Shown here: positions 1 through 14,300 of the stretch, one piece after another
Layout: every line of letters begins with the position of its first letter
Position numbering within the stretch: the stretch's first letter is position 1
IMG/VR virus record: IMGVR_UViG_3300017759_000011
Span: 1-46,206 of that record
DNA: 46,206 nt
Direction: 5' to 3' (one strand)
Source: a virus
Made by a program: the position numbers and the translations under genes
Notes under the pieces: generated by a model
Told to the model about the DNA's origin: nothing
Seen by the model: only the letters and a program-made list of their open reading frames with translations
Database searches by the model: none

Positions 1-204
1 AATATTGATGATATTACTGCGCTTGAAATAGAATCTGAATTGAGAGAATCAATTTCAAGACAAGAACCACGAGTAAAACTAAGAAAATTAAAAGCATCTC
101 CAGATATTGATGGAAATGGATTTGATGTTGTTATAAATTATGATATTATCGGAGCTGATGTTCCACCACAACAATTAGAATTCGTATTGCTACCAACAAG
201 GTAA
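1..204 (+). CDS. 25: Baseplate wedge subunit gp25, 3' part only
   Basis: This is the C-terminal 67 codons of a gene cut by the window edge; the reading frame is open from base 1 to the TAA at 202-204. The visible protein has an acidic helix-like segment, then a PRVKL segment, a short 'DIDGNG' turn and a hydrophobic strand (VVINYDI) before the end. This fits the end of the GPW/gp25 family, a small lysozyme-like fold that sits in the inner baseplate wedge near gp6 and gp53. Position supports the call, because the next gene is gp6, as in other T4-like phages. The start and most of the fold are outside the window, so the call rests on a short piece plus synteny. Confidence 0.8.
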   Translation, partial: NIDDITALEIESELRESISRQEPRVKLRKLKASPDIDGNGFDVVINYDIIGADVPPQQLEFVLLPTR

Positions 205-205
205 A

Positions 206-2359
206 ATGCCGTTAGTTAATTTTACAAATCTAGACTTCAATCAAGTCAAAGAATCATTACGTGCATATTTGGAAGCGAATTCCAACTTCACGGATTATAA
301 TTTTGATGGTTCTAACTTATCATCGATATTAGATGTACTCGCATATAATACATACATTACTTCATACAATGCTAATATGGTGGCAAATGAAGTTTTTATT
401 GATAGTGCTACTTTAAGAGAGAATGTCGTAGCATTAGCAAGAAATATTGGATACATCCCCAGATCAAGAAAAGCAGCGACATCCGCAATTACTTTCTTTG
501 TAGATACTAGTAATATTCAACCCCACCCTGCCTCTCTAACCCTCCGTAAAGGGACTGTAGCAGCGTCTAAAGGTTCTTTTGGGGGATCATCCAGCACATT
601 CTGTATTTTAGATGATATCACAGTTCCGGTTATAAGAAATATTGCATCCTTTAATAGCATTCCAGTTTATGAGGGAACTTTTTTAACAAAAAGTTATACA
701 TACAATTCTTCAAACGCAAGTCAAAAGTTTATATTACCAAACGCTGGAGTTGATACTGAACTTTTAAGACTATCAGTTAAGAATAATTCATCATCTGCAG
801 CATCGACAAAATATTCTATGCATAATAGTTTATTTGATGTTGGATCAGAATCAAAAATATATTATATACAAGAGATAGACAATGAGAGATATGAGATAAT
901 CTTTGGAGATGGTGTTTTTGGTAAAAAGTTAGAAGATCAAAATTTTATCACTACCGAATATATTGTAAGTAGGGGTAGTGAAGGAAATGGAGTGTCTCAA
1001 TTACGCTTTAATGGTAGATTGACATATGTTAAAGATGGTAGTGAGTTTATCGTCAATGAGGGAATTTCCTTAGTAACTACAGAATATAGTTCAAGAGGTG
1101 GAGAATCAATAGAATCGGTTGATTCTGTGAAAAAATATGCTCCGCGCATATATGCATCTCAAAATAGAGCTGTCACTGCAGATGATTATGAAACTTTAAT
1201 ACCCTCAAAGATTTATCCGGAAACAGAATCAATTTCAGTTTTTGGTGGAGAGGAATTAAACCCACCTCAGTATGGTAAAGTTTTTATAAGTATAAAACCA
1301 AGATTTGGTGATTTTTTACCCAATCTAATAAAAGAAAATATAAAATTAAAATTAAAAAAATATGCAATATCGGGAATAGTACCTGAATTATTAGATCTAA
1401 AATATTTGTTCGTTGAAATAAGTGCAAATATTTACTACAATACAAACTTAGCTCCATCTGCTGCGGATGTGTCCACAAGAGTTCAAAATAATGCTTTAAC
1501 TTATTCAAACTCAACTGAATTAAATAAGTATGGTGCTAGATTCAAGTATAGTAAGTTTTTAAAAATTATAGATGACAGCCATGAGTCAATAACTTCTAAT
1601 ATTACACTCGTAAGAATGAGAAGGGACTTAAGAGTAGTTCCTAATGCCTTTGCCGAATATCAAATTGGATTTGGTAATCGTATGCATATTTCTAGTTTTA
1701 CTGGATTTAATATTAAAACAACTGGATTTAGAGTATCCTCCGTACAAGGAGTTGTATATATGAGTGATATTCCAAACTCTGATGGTTTGACTGGATCATT
1801 ATTTATGTTTACATTACCAAATGCTGGATCTCAAAATCCAACTATTGTTAGAACTAATGTTGGTAGAATAGATTATGTAAATGGAATTATTGTAATTAAT
1901 GCAGTAAATATTCTATCTGGAATTGAAAAGGATGGTCAACAAGTTATTGAAATTCAAGCAACGCCAACCTCCAATGATATTGTCGGATTACAGGATCTTT
2001 ATTTGCAACTAGATATTAATAACAGTTCTTTTGAAATGATATCAGATCAGATAGCTTCAGGAATCGATCCATCTGCATCAAATTATATTGTCTCCTCTTC
2101 TTATAGTGGAGGTAGTTTAATAAGGGCAGGTGAACCGTCTATAACAACCTCAGATAGTGTAATTGACTCATTAGGAACACAAACGGCAACATTTGTTGGA
2201 CAAGGGCAACAATCAACTAATGCTGTTTCAAACACAACTAGCACATCCACTACAACCACAACTGGAACAACTGGAACAACAGGATCTACGGGATCTACCG
2301 GATCTACGGGAACATCAACACCATCTTCTGGTGGCGGTGGATATAGTAGCGGTTACTAA
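206..2359 (+). CDS. 6: Baseplate wedge subunit gp6
   Basis: This 717-aa protein is a little longer than T4 gp6 (about 660 aa). gp6 dimers form the inner ring that joins neighbouring wedges of the baseplate. The N-terminus matches the family: residues about 28-50 contain 'DYNFDGS..SSILDVLAYNT', close to what I recall of T4 gp6, followed by a 'LRENVVALARNIGY' helix. The baseplate-J-like core includes 'AVTADDYETLI' near residue 322. The start at 206 follows the gp25 stop by one base, with the SD-like 'caaggtaaa' just upstream. The last 40 or so residues are an unusual low-complexity Ser/Thr/Gly tail ending in a Gly-Gly-Gly-Gly-Tyr run; T4 gp6 has nothing like this. The main body is ordinary and the identification is secure. 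Confidence 0.93.
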   Translation: MPLVNFTNLDFNQVKESLRAYLEANSNFTDYNFDGSNLSSILDVLAYNTYITSYNANMVANEVFIDSATLRENVVALARNIGYIPRSRKAATSAITFFVDTSNIQPHPASLTLRKGTVAASKGSFGGSSSTFCILDDITVPVIRNIASFNSIPVYEGTFLTKSYTYNSSNASQKFILPNAGVDTELLRLSVKNNSSSAASTKYSMHNSLFDVGSESKIYYIQEIDNERYEIIFGDGVFGKKLEDQNFITTEYIVSRGSEGNGVSQLRFNGRLTYVKDGSEFIVNEGISLVTTEYSSRGGESIESVDSVKKYAPRIYASQNRAVTADDYETLIPSKIYPETESISVFGGEELNPPQYGKVFISIKPRFGDFLPNLIKENIKLKLKKYAISGIVPELLDLKYLFVEISANIYYNTNLAPSAADVSTRVQNNALTYSNSTELNKYGARFKYSKFLKIIDDSHESITSNITLVRMRRDLRVVPNAFAEYQIGFGNRMHISSFTGFNIKTTGFRVSSVQGVVYMSDIPNSDGLTGSLFMFTLPNAGSQNPTIVRTNVGRIDYVNGIIVINAVNILSGIEKDGQQVIEIQATPTSNDIVGLQDLYLQLDINNSSFEMISDQIASGIDPSASNYIVSSSYSGGSLIRAGEPSITTSDSVIDSLGTQTATFVGQGQQSTNAVSNTTSTSTTTTTGTTGTTGSTGSTGSTGTSTPSSGGGGYSSGY
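2234..2356 (+). repeat. Low-complexity Ser/Thr/Gly tail of gp6
   Basis: The last part of gp6 is built from short in-frame repeats: ACA/ACT-rich Thr codons, then three 9-base 'ggatctacg'-type units (Gly-Ser-Thr), then a Gly-rich end with two Tyr. It looks like a flexible, solvent-exposed tail made by slippage-prone repeats. Confidence 0.7.
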
Positions 2360-2382
2360 TTCAAAGGATTAATATTTAAAAA

Positions 2383-5300
2383 ATGACAGAAACAAGAATC
2401 AAGTTTAATAGTATCGTTAAGAATCAACTTCCAACCTATGTTGAGAATGAGTTCCCCTTGATCGGGGAATTCCTGAAAGAATATTATAATTCTCAAGAAT
2501 ATAAAAGTGGTCCTTTAGACTTGATTCAAAATATTGATCAATATGTTAAAATTGATGAGCAAACCACTATCAATCATGAAGTATTTTTAAGATTAGATAT
2601 TGATGAATTTGATGAGGTAATAAATGTTGATCTCAGAGAATCACCTTTAGGAACGGATAGATTTCCAGATTCTTATGGATTAATAAAAATAAACGATGAG
2701 GTAATATTATATACCGGAAAAACTGATTCTAGTTTCACTGGTTGTGTTAGAGGATTTAGTGGAGTAACATCATATAGATCAGACTCTAATCAAGGGGATC
2801 TTGTATTTAAATCTACTGAGGCGTCTGAGCATAAAAAAGGTGCATCAATCGAAAATTTAACATGCACTTTTTTAAAAGAATTTTTACTTAAAACAAAAAT
2901 ACAATTACTTCCAGGGTTGTCTCAAAGGAATCTAAGTTCAAATTTAAATGTTGGCAATTTTATCAAGCAGTCAAAAGATTTTTATTCAAGTAAAGGAACA
3001 GATCAATCATATAAGATCCTATTCAATGTTTTATACGGCGAAAATGTAAACATTATTAGACCAAGAGAGAATTTATTCACACCATCAAATGCATTCAATC
3101 TTGTCTCATCAAACTTTGTTGTTGAAGAATTAACTGGTGATCCATTAGAGTTACAAAATAGAACAATTTTTCAAGATTTTGAAGGATCAAAAGCATATAC
3201 TCCTATTTTTAATGTAGAAAAAATTGGTAGAAGTAGTAAACATTTTAAGGTTTCTTTTGATGGTGGATACAATAGGGACTCTAGAGTTAGTGGATCCACG
3301 TATGGTAGATTTGACACTAGTTCAAAAACTCATATAATTGGCGATGTATCAATCGGATCAACAATTATATATGTTGATTCTACTATTGGATTTCCTAATT
3401 CTGGTGAATTATATGTCACATATCCTACCGGAATCACTGCTACTTCTGGAATTGTATCATATACTTCCAGGACATCCACACAATTTCTTGGATGCACTAA
3501 TATTATTGAGCCCTTACTTGATGGTGAAGGAATAACTGATAGAAATTTCTTATTTACACAATCCGAAGAGGAGTCAGATTCTATAGTTGTTAGATTAGGA
3601 CCTATTTTAACTGGATTTACTAATCAAAGTGATGTATTTGACTTAAAATCTGGAGATGAGATTTCTGTCAAAACACTAGGTGTGGAGGAGGATAATTTTA
3701 AATTTAATAACTGGATATACAATAATTCTGTACAGTATTTTATATCTGAGATAAATTATGTATCAATACAAAAATATGAACTGACTTTAGAAAAAAATCA
3801 TTATATTAGACTTGGAGATTCCTTATTAATCATTGATGAAAATTCAATAAAAACCATTCAAGCAGAAGTTCTCGATATTATTACATCAAAAAAGATAATT
3901 GTTGTTTTAAAATCGGAATCAACACTTGACACTAATTTAGTATATTATGTAAAAAAACCAATTAAAAAAGTTAATTCGGAAACTTTTCCATATTTAAGCA
4001 ATTTTCACGCTAATATTCAGAATGTTTATAAAAAGCAATACACTGATTCTCTATTAGTATCATCAAACTCTTTACCCGCATATCAATCACAATCTATAGT
4101 ATCAAATAAAAATAGAGTTTTATTTAGTGGCACATTTTCTGGAGATACCTTAGAATTACTAGATCATGGATATTATACTGGCGAATTAGTATATTACACT
4201 CCAGAAAAAAGATTAGTTGAAACTGAAACTGACGATGGCACAAAAAGATCAAGGATTTATATAGATTCATCACTATTTGATGCAAAAAATGGAGGTGAAG
4301 GTGAATATTTTCTATACAGAGTAGATAATAATAATATTAAATTAGCAAGATCAAGATCAGATTTATTTTTTGGAAAATTTATTCAATTAAATGAATCAAA
4401 GACTGTAGTTGACAACTCTATTGAACCTGCTTTTTCAAGTTTAAATAATTTAGAACCACAAAGAATTTATAGAGAAATTTCCACACCTCTTTATTCTGGA
4501 AAATTTACAAAAACAAATCCGGGAGCAACTGGAATTTTAGTAAATGGTGTGGAAATTTTAAATTATAAGTCAAAAGATTTTATTCAACATGGAAAAGTTG
4601 AAAAAATTGATGTAATTTCTTCAGGAAATGGATTTGATGTAATTAATCCACCGTTATTAGATATAAGTGATGACATTGGAATTGGAGCCACCGGATTTTT
4701 GGCGATAAATGGGAATCTTAGTGAAATAAGAATAATTGATCAAGGTTTTGATTTGATTGATACTCCCGTTGTATCAATCACAGGTGGAAATGGAAAAAAT
4801 GCTAAAGCTTTAGCATCTACAAAACAAATAACTTATGCACCGGAGTTTTCATCTAATATTGAGGTATCAATAACAAATAATTCTATTGGATTTTCAACTT
4901 TTCATAAATTCCGTGGTGGCGAAGAAGTAGTTTACAAAACCAGGTCTCAAAAAGGTGTTGGTGGATTATCTACCGATTTTAATTATTATGCCTCCATAGT
5001 TGATGAAAATACTGTAAAACTACACACTGATATTGGTGATGCTCTAGCGGGTATTAACACTGTTGTATTAACAAGTTCTGGGATAGGTAGACATTCTTTA
5101 GAATGTGTACAAAAAAAATCCATATTAAGTGCGATTAATATAGTAGACAGAGGAACTGGGTATGAAAATAAAAAACGCTCTGCATTGTCCTCTGGTATAA
5201 GCACTTCATCTAATAATATAACAATTGAAGATCATGACTATAAATCGGGTGAGATTATAAAATATCTTGGTGGAAGTGGAAATCAAATTGTCGGTATAAC

Positions 5301-8300
5301 GACAAGCAATGAATATTTTGTTACCGTTATTGATAAGAACAACTTTAAATTATCAGTATCTGCAAATCTTCAAGAAAAAGACTTCTTCTATAAAACTAAT
5401 CAATATGCAAATATAACATCTCAAGGAACTGGAGTTCATTTCTTTAATTATCCTGAAATTAATGTAACCGTAGATAGTTTGATTGGTATTTCATCAATAG
5501 GAACCGAAACCTTTGGTGTCAAAGTACAACCTATTTTTAGAGGTGAGGTATCTTCGATACATCTACAAGATGGGGGTTCTAGTTATGGTACAAGTGATAT
5601 AATAAATTTTATTAAAAATCCAAATATCAAAGTTAAGAGTGGTAGTAATGCACAGGTCCAACCAGTTGTATCTAATGGGCAGATAAAAGAAGTAATTGTT
5701 TTAAATCCTGGTAGTGGATATGTATCAAGTGTTGATTTGCAGGTTATTGGAACAGGAGTTGGATGTGTACTTACACCAATATTGACAGATGGAAGACTAA
5801 CCAAAGTGAAGGTTATACAAACTGGCGAAGGTTACATTCCAGGAGAAACTGAAATACTTGTTTTAAATACGGAATCTGATTTTGAATTCGCTGGTACAGT
5901 AAACCGATGGACGATAAACATTTTTGAAAAATTATATCAAAATAATTTCTTATTGAAAGATGATATTATATTAGGGGAGTCTTCAAGCGACAAATATGGA
6001 CTGCAGGCATACTACATGTATGCACCCAGAAAATTGAGAGAAATGCTTTATTCTGTTAATGAAGGTGGAGAAGTTCTTTATGGAAAACCCGACCTCAAAT
6101 TAGTTGATTCACAAGAAACTTTATTCCAAGATCATTCTCCTATAATAGGTTGGGCTTATGATGGAAATCCAATCTATGGACCATATGGATATTCATCAAA
6201 TAGTGGTGGCGTGGTAACCATTATGAAGTCTGGATACAAACTCAATCAAAATAGACTTAATGGACCTCCAACCACCTTATATCCACTAGGATTTTTTGTA
6301 GAGGATTATACTCATTATACATACGAGGATGATAGTTTCTTAGATAAAAATAATGGAAGATTCTGTGTAACCCCAGAATATCCAAATGGAACATATGCAT
6401 ATTTTGCCACTATCGATGAAAATTCAGTTCAATCTGATAATTTATCACAGTTTAAAAATTACAGATTACCTAAGTTTCCGTATATAATTGGTGACAAATA
6501 TAATTCCGAACCAATAAAATTTAATTTTGAAAAATCATCCAATCAAGAAGATTATAAAGTAGAGGATAATGGGTGGTGCAGAAATACGTTCCCTTATAAT
6601 TTAAGAGATAAAAAATTAGAATATAAGTATATTCCTCTTCCTAAAACCTCTGATGAATCCGCAGTTGTTTCTTCTTCAAGTTTAGGTAACATACAAGAGA
6701 TCAATATAAAAACTGAGGGAGATTTATATAAAATAGGGGATATTATAAATTTTGATAATAGATTTACAACAGGAAATGGAGCAGCAGCTAAAGTTTCCTT
6801 ACTGAAGGGGAAATCAGTAGAATCAATAACCAATAATACAATTAAACTTAGCAATTCTGAACTGATACCTTCAAGATTAAAAAATCAGTATATTGTGGAA
6901 ACTAGTGCTCCTCATAATTTTAATAATTTAGATTTTATAAACATAACTGGAGTTTCTACAACCACAACAAATATTGAAGGATCATATCAAATAGGAGTAT
7001 CAAGCGAAACTTTTAAATTAGTTGGAACCGGAACTACAAATAATATTGCAGTAGGGTCCACATCTGTAACTGGTTTGGTTACATTTTTCTCAGTCTCAGG
7101 AAGTTTAAAAAATACGAAAATTGTGCCAAATGATGTTCTAGGGATTGGAACCGAAAGAGTAAAGATTTTAAATGTAGATGTAATTAATTCTAGATTCAGA
7201 GTTTTAAGGGAAATCGATGGTCCAGTTGGTCTAAGCCATACTATTGGATCTCTTCTATTGGAGAATCCAAGAAGGTTTACAATAAACGTTGGATTAAATA
7301 CGACATATGAATTTAGAAGAAACAGAGAAATATACTTTGATCCTTCAGAAAATGTTGGATTGGGAACAACTGCTGTTGGAATAGGATCTGTTTTAACATT
7401 TTCAAATTATGGATTAAACTCTATAGGATTTAATACCGCAGGAACGAAAAGTGTATCTGTGCAGCTTAGCACAATTTATTTAAAGAATCATAATCTTCGG
7501 ACCGGAGACATTTTAACTTATTCAGCAAATGGTGGTGATCAAATTTCATATAATGAAAAATCGCGAGTTGGAATAGCGGCTACTTTCATAGATGGTCAAG
7601 AGTTATTTGTTGCAAAAATTACAAACGATTTAATCGGTATAGCAACTCAAAAAGTAAGTCTTGGCACAACAGGAGAATTTGTTGGAGTTGGTAACACTGC
7701 TGAGATAGTTTTCTTTACTGGGTTTGGAACTGGAAATAATCATAGTTTTAAAACTAATTTTAAAAATTTATCTATTGACTCATCAAGACAAGATGTCACA
7801 GTGACTACCACACAAGATAATTTACTCCATGAAGGGCATAACGTATTCATTAATGTTAATCCTCAAACAATATTGCCACATAAAGTTAAATTCAATGATT
7901 ATAATCGTAGAATTATCGTAGGAATTAAAACTTTTACCAATATTGGAGTTAATACGACTGACAATACTATTAATATACAGGATCATGGTTATGAAACTGG
8001 AAATAAAGTAATTTATTCATCTGCAGATCCGTGTGAGGGATTAGAAAATGATAAAATTTATTACATCGTTAAAATTGATGCTAACAAATTTAAACTATCA
8101 AATAATCGCTATAATTCATTACTGACTAATCCCAGCGTCGTGGGTATTGCTAGTACTAGTCTTACTTTTGGTGAAATAGGATTGGTTAATCCTATTATCT
8201 CCGCATATAGAGATTCAACTCTGGAGTTTGACATTTCAGATGTATCTTTAGCATATGAGAAAGAATCTACTTTGTATTCTGCATTCAAGTTAAATTTTTA

Positions 8301-11300
8301 TGTAGATAAAAATTATACAAAACTTTGGGAATCGGATCTATCCTCTTCTGTGTTTGATGTAAATAGAGAAAACAGATCTGGATTATCTACCACCTCTAAA
8401 GTATCGGTATCAATAGGAAAAACAACACCATCAACTCTATATTACAAACTCGACCCAGTTACCAGTAATAATTTACCTAAAATAAAATCTGAAGTGATGG
8501 TCGATGATGAAATCATCGGAAGTGGTAGTATAGAAGTTAGAAATAGTGTCTATAATGGACTTAGAAGAGTTTCAGTTGCCGGAACAAATTTTTTCAAATT
8601 CTCATTAAATGAGGTTCCGGAAAATAATTCATATGTATCTACGTCATCATCTATATCGTATACTACAAACTGTACTCACACAAACGGACCAATATCTGCA
8701 GTCGAAATAGTCAATCCTGGTAAAAATTATGATTCTTTACCAGACATCATCTCAGTAAATTCCTTAAATGGATCTAAAGCAGAACTCGTTTGCGTAAGTA
8801 AAAATATTGGAAAGATTCAAAATGTTTCTATTAAAGATATTGGATATGATTATCCAACTGACAAAACACTTAAACCTAGTGCCATACTTCCTCAGATAAT
8901 TAAACTAGATTCATCAGCAAAGATAGAATCGATTACTGTATCTTCAATCGCTAAGGGTTATACCTCTGCACCAAAACTTTTAACTCTTGATGGAAAGACA
9001 AATCAAATAGTGTCTGATTTAGATCTAGAGTATCATATAGATGATAATACCGTAACTATTCTACAGAATACAAGAGGAATAAATTTCTCCACGCCAACAA
9101 TAATACCTATTGAAAATAATAATGGAGTAGGCATTAACAATTTAGAGTATGATACTTCGACTAAAGAAGTTACAATAAGATTATCATCTGGTTTTTCATC
9201 ACTAAATGATTTCCCATTTGCAGTTGGAGATAAAGTGTTTATTGAAAATATAAGTGTTGGTATTAATACATCATTTATAGGATTTAACTCAAAAAATTAT
9301 GGGTATAAGTTATTCACACTAACTTCAGTTACTCCAAATATCGGGGGGATTGGAACTGTATCGTATAATCTTACTGAAGATTTAAGTGATGGTCAAGATC
9401 CAGGAAAAGCAGATTTAATTAGATCTTCTGGAATTATAACTCCTGAAAAATATTTTCCAATATTTGATATTGATCTAGTAAGTAAAGATTTTATTTCAGG
9501 TGAGCAAATTGTATCTGGAAATAAAACCGGAAAGGTTCAAAGTTGGGATAACACAACAAAAACTCTAAGGGTTTTATCTAAAGATACTTTTAAAGTTGAT
9601 GATAAAATTAGAGGATTGTCTTCAGACTCGTTGGCAATAAGTTCTGAAGTAAAGTCATATGAGACTTATTTTGAAGTTGGTGCAAAGACCGAAATTTTTG
9701 AGGGAAATCAAACTATATCTGGTTTCTTGAATAATAATCTGCAAAGAGTCCAGGATAATGATTATTATCAGAACTTCTCATATTCCATAAAATCAAGGAT
9801 ACCATTTGGAGAATGGGACAATATTGTTTCAAGCACAAATCATACCATAGGATTTAAAAAATTTAGCGACCTCCAAATAGAATCAAGAAATATAGATCAA
9901 CCAGCTAATGTTGGATTGACAACATCGCAAACAGATTTGACAATTGATTATGGAATAAATGAATATATTGACACAAATTGTGTATTCGATTTTGACTTAG
10001 GAAGAGAAAACAATATTAATTTTGATGACACTTCAGTGTTGTCTGATGAAATAGTCTTTAAGAGCAAAATTCTCTCTGATTTTAGTGAGTCTGTTGGAAA
10101 TAGAGTTGTTTCTATAGATGATGTAAGTCCATTATTCAATAATACTCCAAGAGCAACAAAATTTGTTGCATTAGATACGTTTAATTTATCCGAGTTCAGA
10201 AGTAAAAAGTATTTTATTTACTTAAAAGATACAAGATTTGTAAAAGAAAGGCAATTTGAAATCGTATCTCTTATTCATGATAGTGCTTCAAATGGTTATC
10301 TTAATCAATATGGAAAAATAGACTCTGTGAAAGATTTAGGATCCTTTGACTTTGCTATCTCAGGATCCGTTGGAGAGTTTAGATTCTTCCCAATAAATTC
10401 AAGAGTAAATGATTACGATGTATGTGCATTATCTTTCAATTTGGATGACAATCTACTTGGAATTGGAACTACATCTATTGGTGAATCTATCATACAAAGT
10501 AATAGTGTTTCAGTTCCATCTGTACCAACAAATATTGTTAGCATCGGAAATACTTATCATTCACTCAAAGTTTTAGTAACTATAGCACCTGATGTTGAGA
10601 ATGTATCTTTTGGATCTACCGCAACATTTAATACTAGAGAGTTTGAATATCAAGAATTAAATATCTGCCATGATGGTAATGAAGTGTCATTACTAGAATT
10701 TGGCAAATTGACAACATCCATTGGAGAAGTATCTGCTGCTGGATTTGGAACTTATAATGCATATCTTGATGGAAATAATCTCAAAGTAGATTTCCATCCA
10801 GAAGTTGGTATTGGAACAACTTCTGTAGTTAACACTATTGTTGTTGGACTATCTACCTCATCTTCTGGTATATCAACTGTAGATATGAAGCACGCTAGAC
10901 TTGAGTCTAGAATAACTCAAATTTCTTCATCTGGATCTCCAACTGAAAATGTTATTGGTCAGTATCCAAGTCACATTTCACAAGAAGTTGATAGGTATGA
11001 TTCATCATATTGTTTGATTCAACTTCATGATACCACTAATGATAGGTATGAGTTCTTAGAGCATATAGTAGTTGATGATCATGTTGAAGGAGTATTAATT
11101 AATCAAACTTTTGATACTGAATTTGCAAATGTGAGGACACACAGCGGTCTCGGAACTTTTGGCAGCAGAATAGTTACTGATGGAGTTGGTATCGCAGCTA
11201 CAACTGAGATTTTATTTACACCAGAACCAAATATCAATGTTAACGTTCATGTCTATATGAATGCCTTAAGAGTTGAGGATGATAATAAAGATTTTATTAA

Positions 11301-14300
11301 TTTTAATAACGGAACTTACTCAACGTCATTTACGAAATATACCGGCACTGACCGAGATGTAAAGAGATCTTTCCCAATAAAGCATGTATTCAGTCCAGTT
11401 TTTGAAAAAATATTTGATGGTAGTGACTCCACTATCGTAAAATTAGTTGGCGACACGATTACAATTCCAGATCATTTCTTTGTTACTGGTGAAAGAGTAA
11501 GGTATAATTCTGCTGGATTATCAACTACAGATAAAATAGGAATTGGATTGACTACTTTCCCCGAAACGGGAATAACTACAAGTTTCATACCAGATGAAGG
11601 TCTATTTGTTGTTAAAGTTGATGATGAGACAATTCAGCTAGCAAGAAGTGCTGAGAACGCATTGAAGGCAGTTCCTTCCGTTTTAACATTTACATCTGTT
11701 GGAGTTGGCAACTCGCATAAATTTATAGCAACTAATCAAAATCCAAAAGTATTGATTGCTCTTGATAATATTATACAATCTCCTGTAGTATCCACTGCGG
11801 TTACAACAACTTTAATTCAAAGTGTTGTGACTACGGACGATATAATTAAAATAAGTACTATAGATGACCTGACTGGCGGGGATTTACTTAAGATTGATAA
11901 TGAAATCGTTAAAATCGAAGGTATTGGTGTGGGTGCTACAAATTCACTGAGAGTGCGTAGATCTTGGTTAGGAACGCCATTGTCAGGATTCTCAACAGGT
12001 GCTTTAGTTACTAAAATTCTCGGTAATTATAATATTGTCGATAATACACTCAATTTTGCTGATGCTCCTTTTGGAAATGCGGCAACGACTGGTGATGCTC
12101 AGAGTAGTTTCCAAGGAAGAGTATTCACAAGAAGTGGTGTTCCCCAAAGTTCAAATGAACCATATTACAGAAATGTGGTTATTGATGACATATCAAAACA
12201 GTTTGATGGAGTAAAGAATAACTTTACTATAAAATCTCAAAACACGAATATTGCCGGAATATCTAATGAGGGAATACTCGCTTTAGTAAATGATATATTC
12301 CAAACAGTCGGAAATGAAAATAATTATGAATTAATTGAATCATCCGGTATAACTACTGTTTCGTTTGTTGGAACTGCTAGAGATTTAAGGAATGATGTTG
12401 GAATATCTACGTTACCACGAGGCGGTATGATCCTTTCTGTGGGATCAACTACAGGATTTGGTTATCAACCTCTTATTGGCGCAGGTGGAACTGCGATTGT
12501 ATCTGGGGTAGGGACAATCTCCTCCGTTTCTATAGGAAGTAGTGGATCTGGTTATAGAGTTGGAGTTCAAACCGTTAATGTTAGTGTAGGAACTTCATCT
12601 CTAGGAAGCGGTAATTTTGTGTCCATAGGAACAGCTGTTATTAACAATGATGGCAATATTGTAAGTATAGCAATTACTAATCCTGGAGTTGGGTATACTC
12701 ATACAAATCCGCCATTTGTTGTTATTGATGAACCTCTATCTTACTCTGGAATTGCTCTAACATATAGTGCTGCATCAACCGGAATTGGTAGCGGTATTGG
12801 TGCTGTTGCTGATATTGTTGTTGGGCAAGGATCAAGTGTTATTAGTTTTAAATTAAAGAATACTGGATATGGGTACGAACAGGGAGAAATATTAACTATT
12901 CCTACTGGAGGTCAAACTGGAATACTCACCACATCTCAATTCAGTGGAGACGAGTTTCAAATTATCATCGATAAAGTTCATTATGATGAATTTACTGGAT
13001 GGTCTGTTGGTGTTTTAGACAATTTTGATGATATAAGTGAATACCCTGATGGGAAGAGATTAGATTTCCCACTTATTAAAGCTGGTAACTTGGTTTCAAT
13101 TAATAAGAAGAAAGGATCAAAAATTGATCTTGACCAAGTTCTTATCGTATTCATTAACAATATTCTTCAAGTTCCCGGTGATTCTTATAGGTTCCCAGGT
13201 GGTTCAAGAATTATATTTTCAGAACCACCTAGAGTTGGTGATGATATTAAAATTATTTTTTATAAAGGAAGTGGGGATGATCTGGATGTCATTGATAGAG
13301 AAGTAATTGAGACACTTAAACTTGGTGACGAAGTAACTTTAAACTTTGATCAAGAGAGAAATCAAAACCAAACCTTACAACAAAATGTTAGAACCGTAAA
13401 TACTACTGTTTCTATTGATGCAGTTAAAACAAATCCATATTTTGGTCCAGGATTAACTGATGATCAAGAATTAGAGAGACCTATTACTTGGTGCAGACAA
13501 ACTGAAGACAAATTGATTAATGGTCGCGAGGTGACAAAAGATAGAGAGATTTATGAACCTATAATTAGTCCTGTTGCTAATATTATAAGTCCCGTAGGAA
13601 TAGGAATTACTTTAATATATGTTGATAGATTAAGACCACTATTTGATAACGTAATTGAACATCCTGATCTTAATATACGTGCGGGTATTCAAAAGAAAGT
13701 TACTATCATTCCAACGCATGTTACAGTCGGAGCTTCTGCAACCGCAGTAGTTTCCACTGGAGGCACAATTAGTTCAGTAACTATAACTAATGGCGGTGTT
13801 GGTTATTCCACAACTCCTGGCGTAAGTATAGCAAGCACAACAGGTGTTGGAGTGGGAGCAACAAGTACGGCACTTGCTTCCGCGACAATTAATTCTGAGG
13901 GAACAGTTTCACAAATCATTGTTACTAATGGTGGTATGGGATACACTGATCCTCCATCAGTAATCATTGGCGAACCGACATATACAACTGAGGAAAATAA
14001 TGTTGATACGTATACCGGCGACTCTGGTATTATAGTTGGATTTGGAACACAATTTGTAGGTGCTGCAACAACTCAATTGATCTTTGATTTACATATTCCA
14101 TATAATTCTAAACTTAGAGATGTAAATATCGTTGGTACTGCTGTTACTCTTAGTGGATTATCTGCAGGTGATTACTTTACAATTAGTGGATCAAATATTG
14201 GATCTGCTAGCACGAGTATCACATCTTTATCTAATGATAATTCTACTATTGTAGGAATAACTAAAGATAATTTGGATGGAGTTTACGTAGCAAATTCTGT

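Noticed and set aside
10906-10921. Inverted repeat around ctagacttgagtctag inside the gp7-like gene
   Set aside because: It is isolated, within coding sequence, with no T run or nearby gene boundary, and is probably chance.
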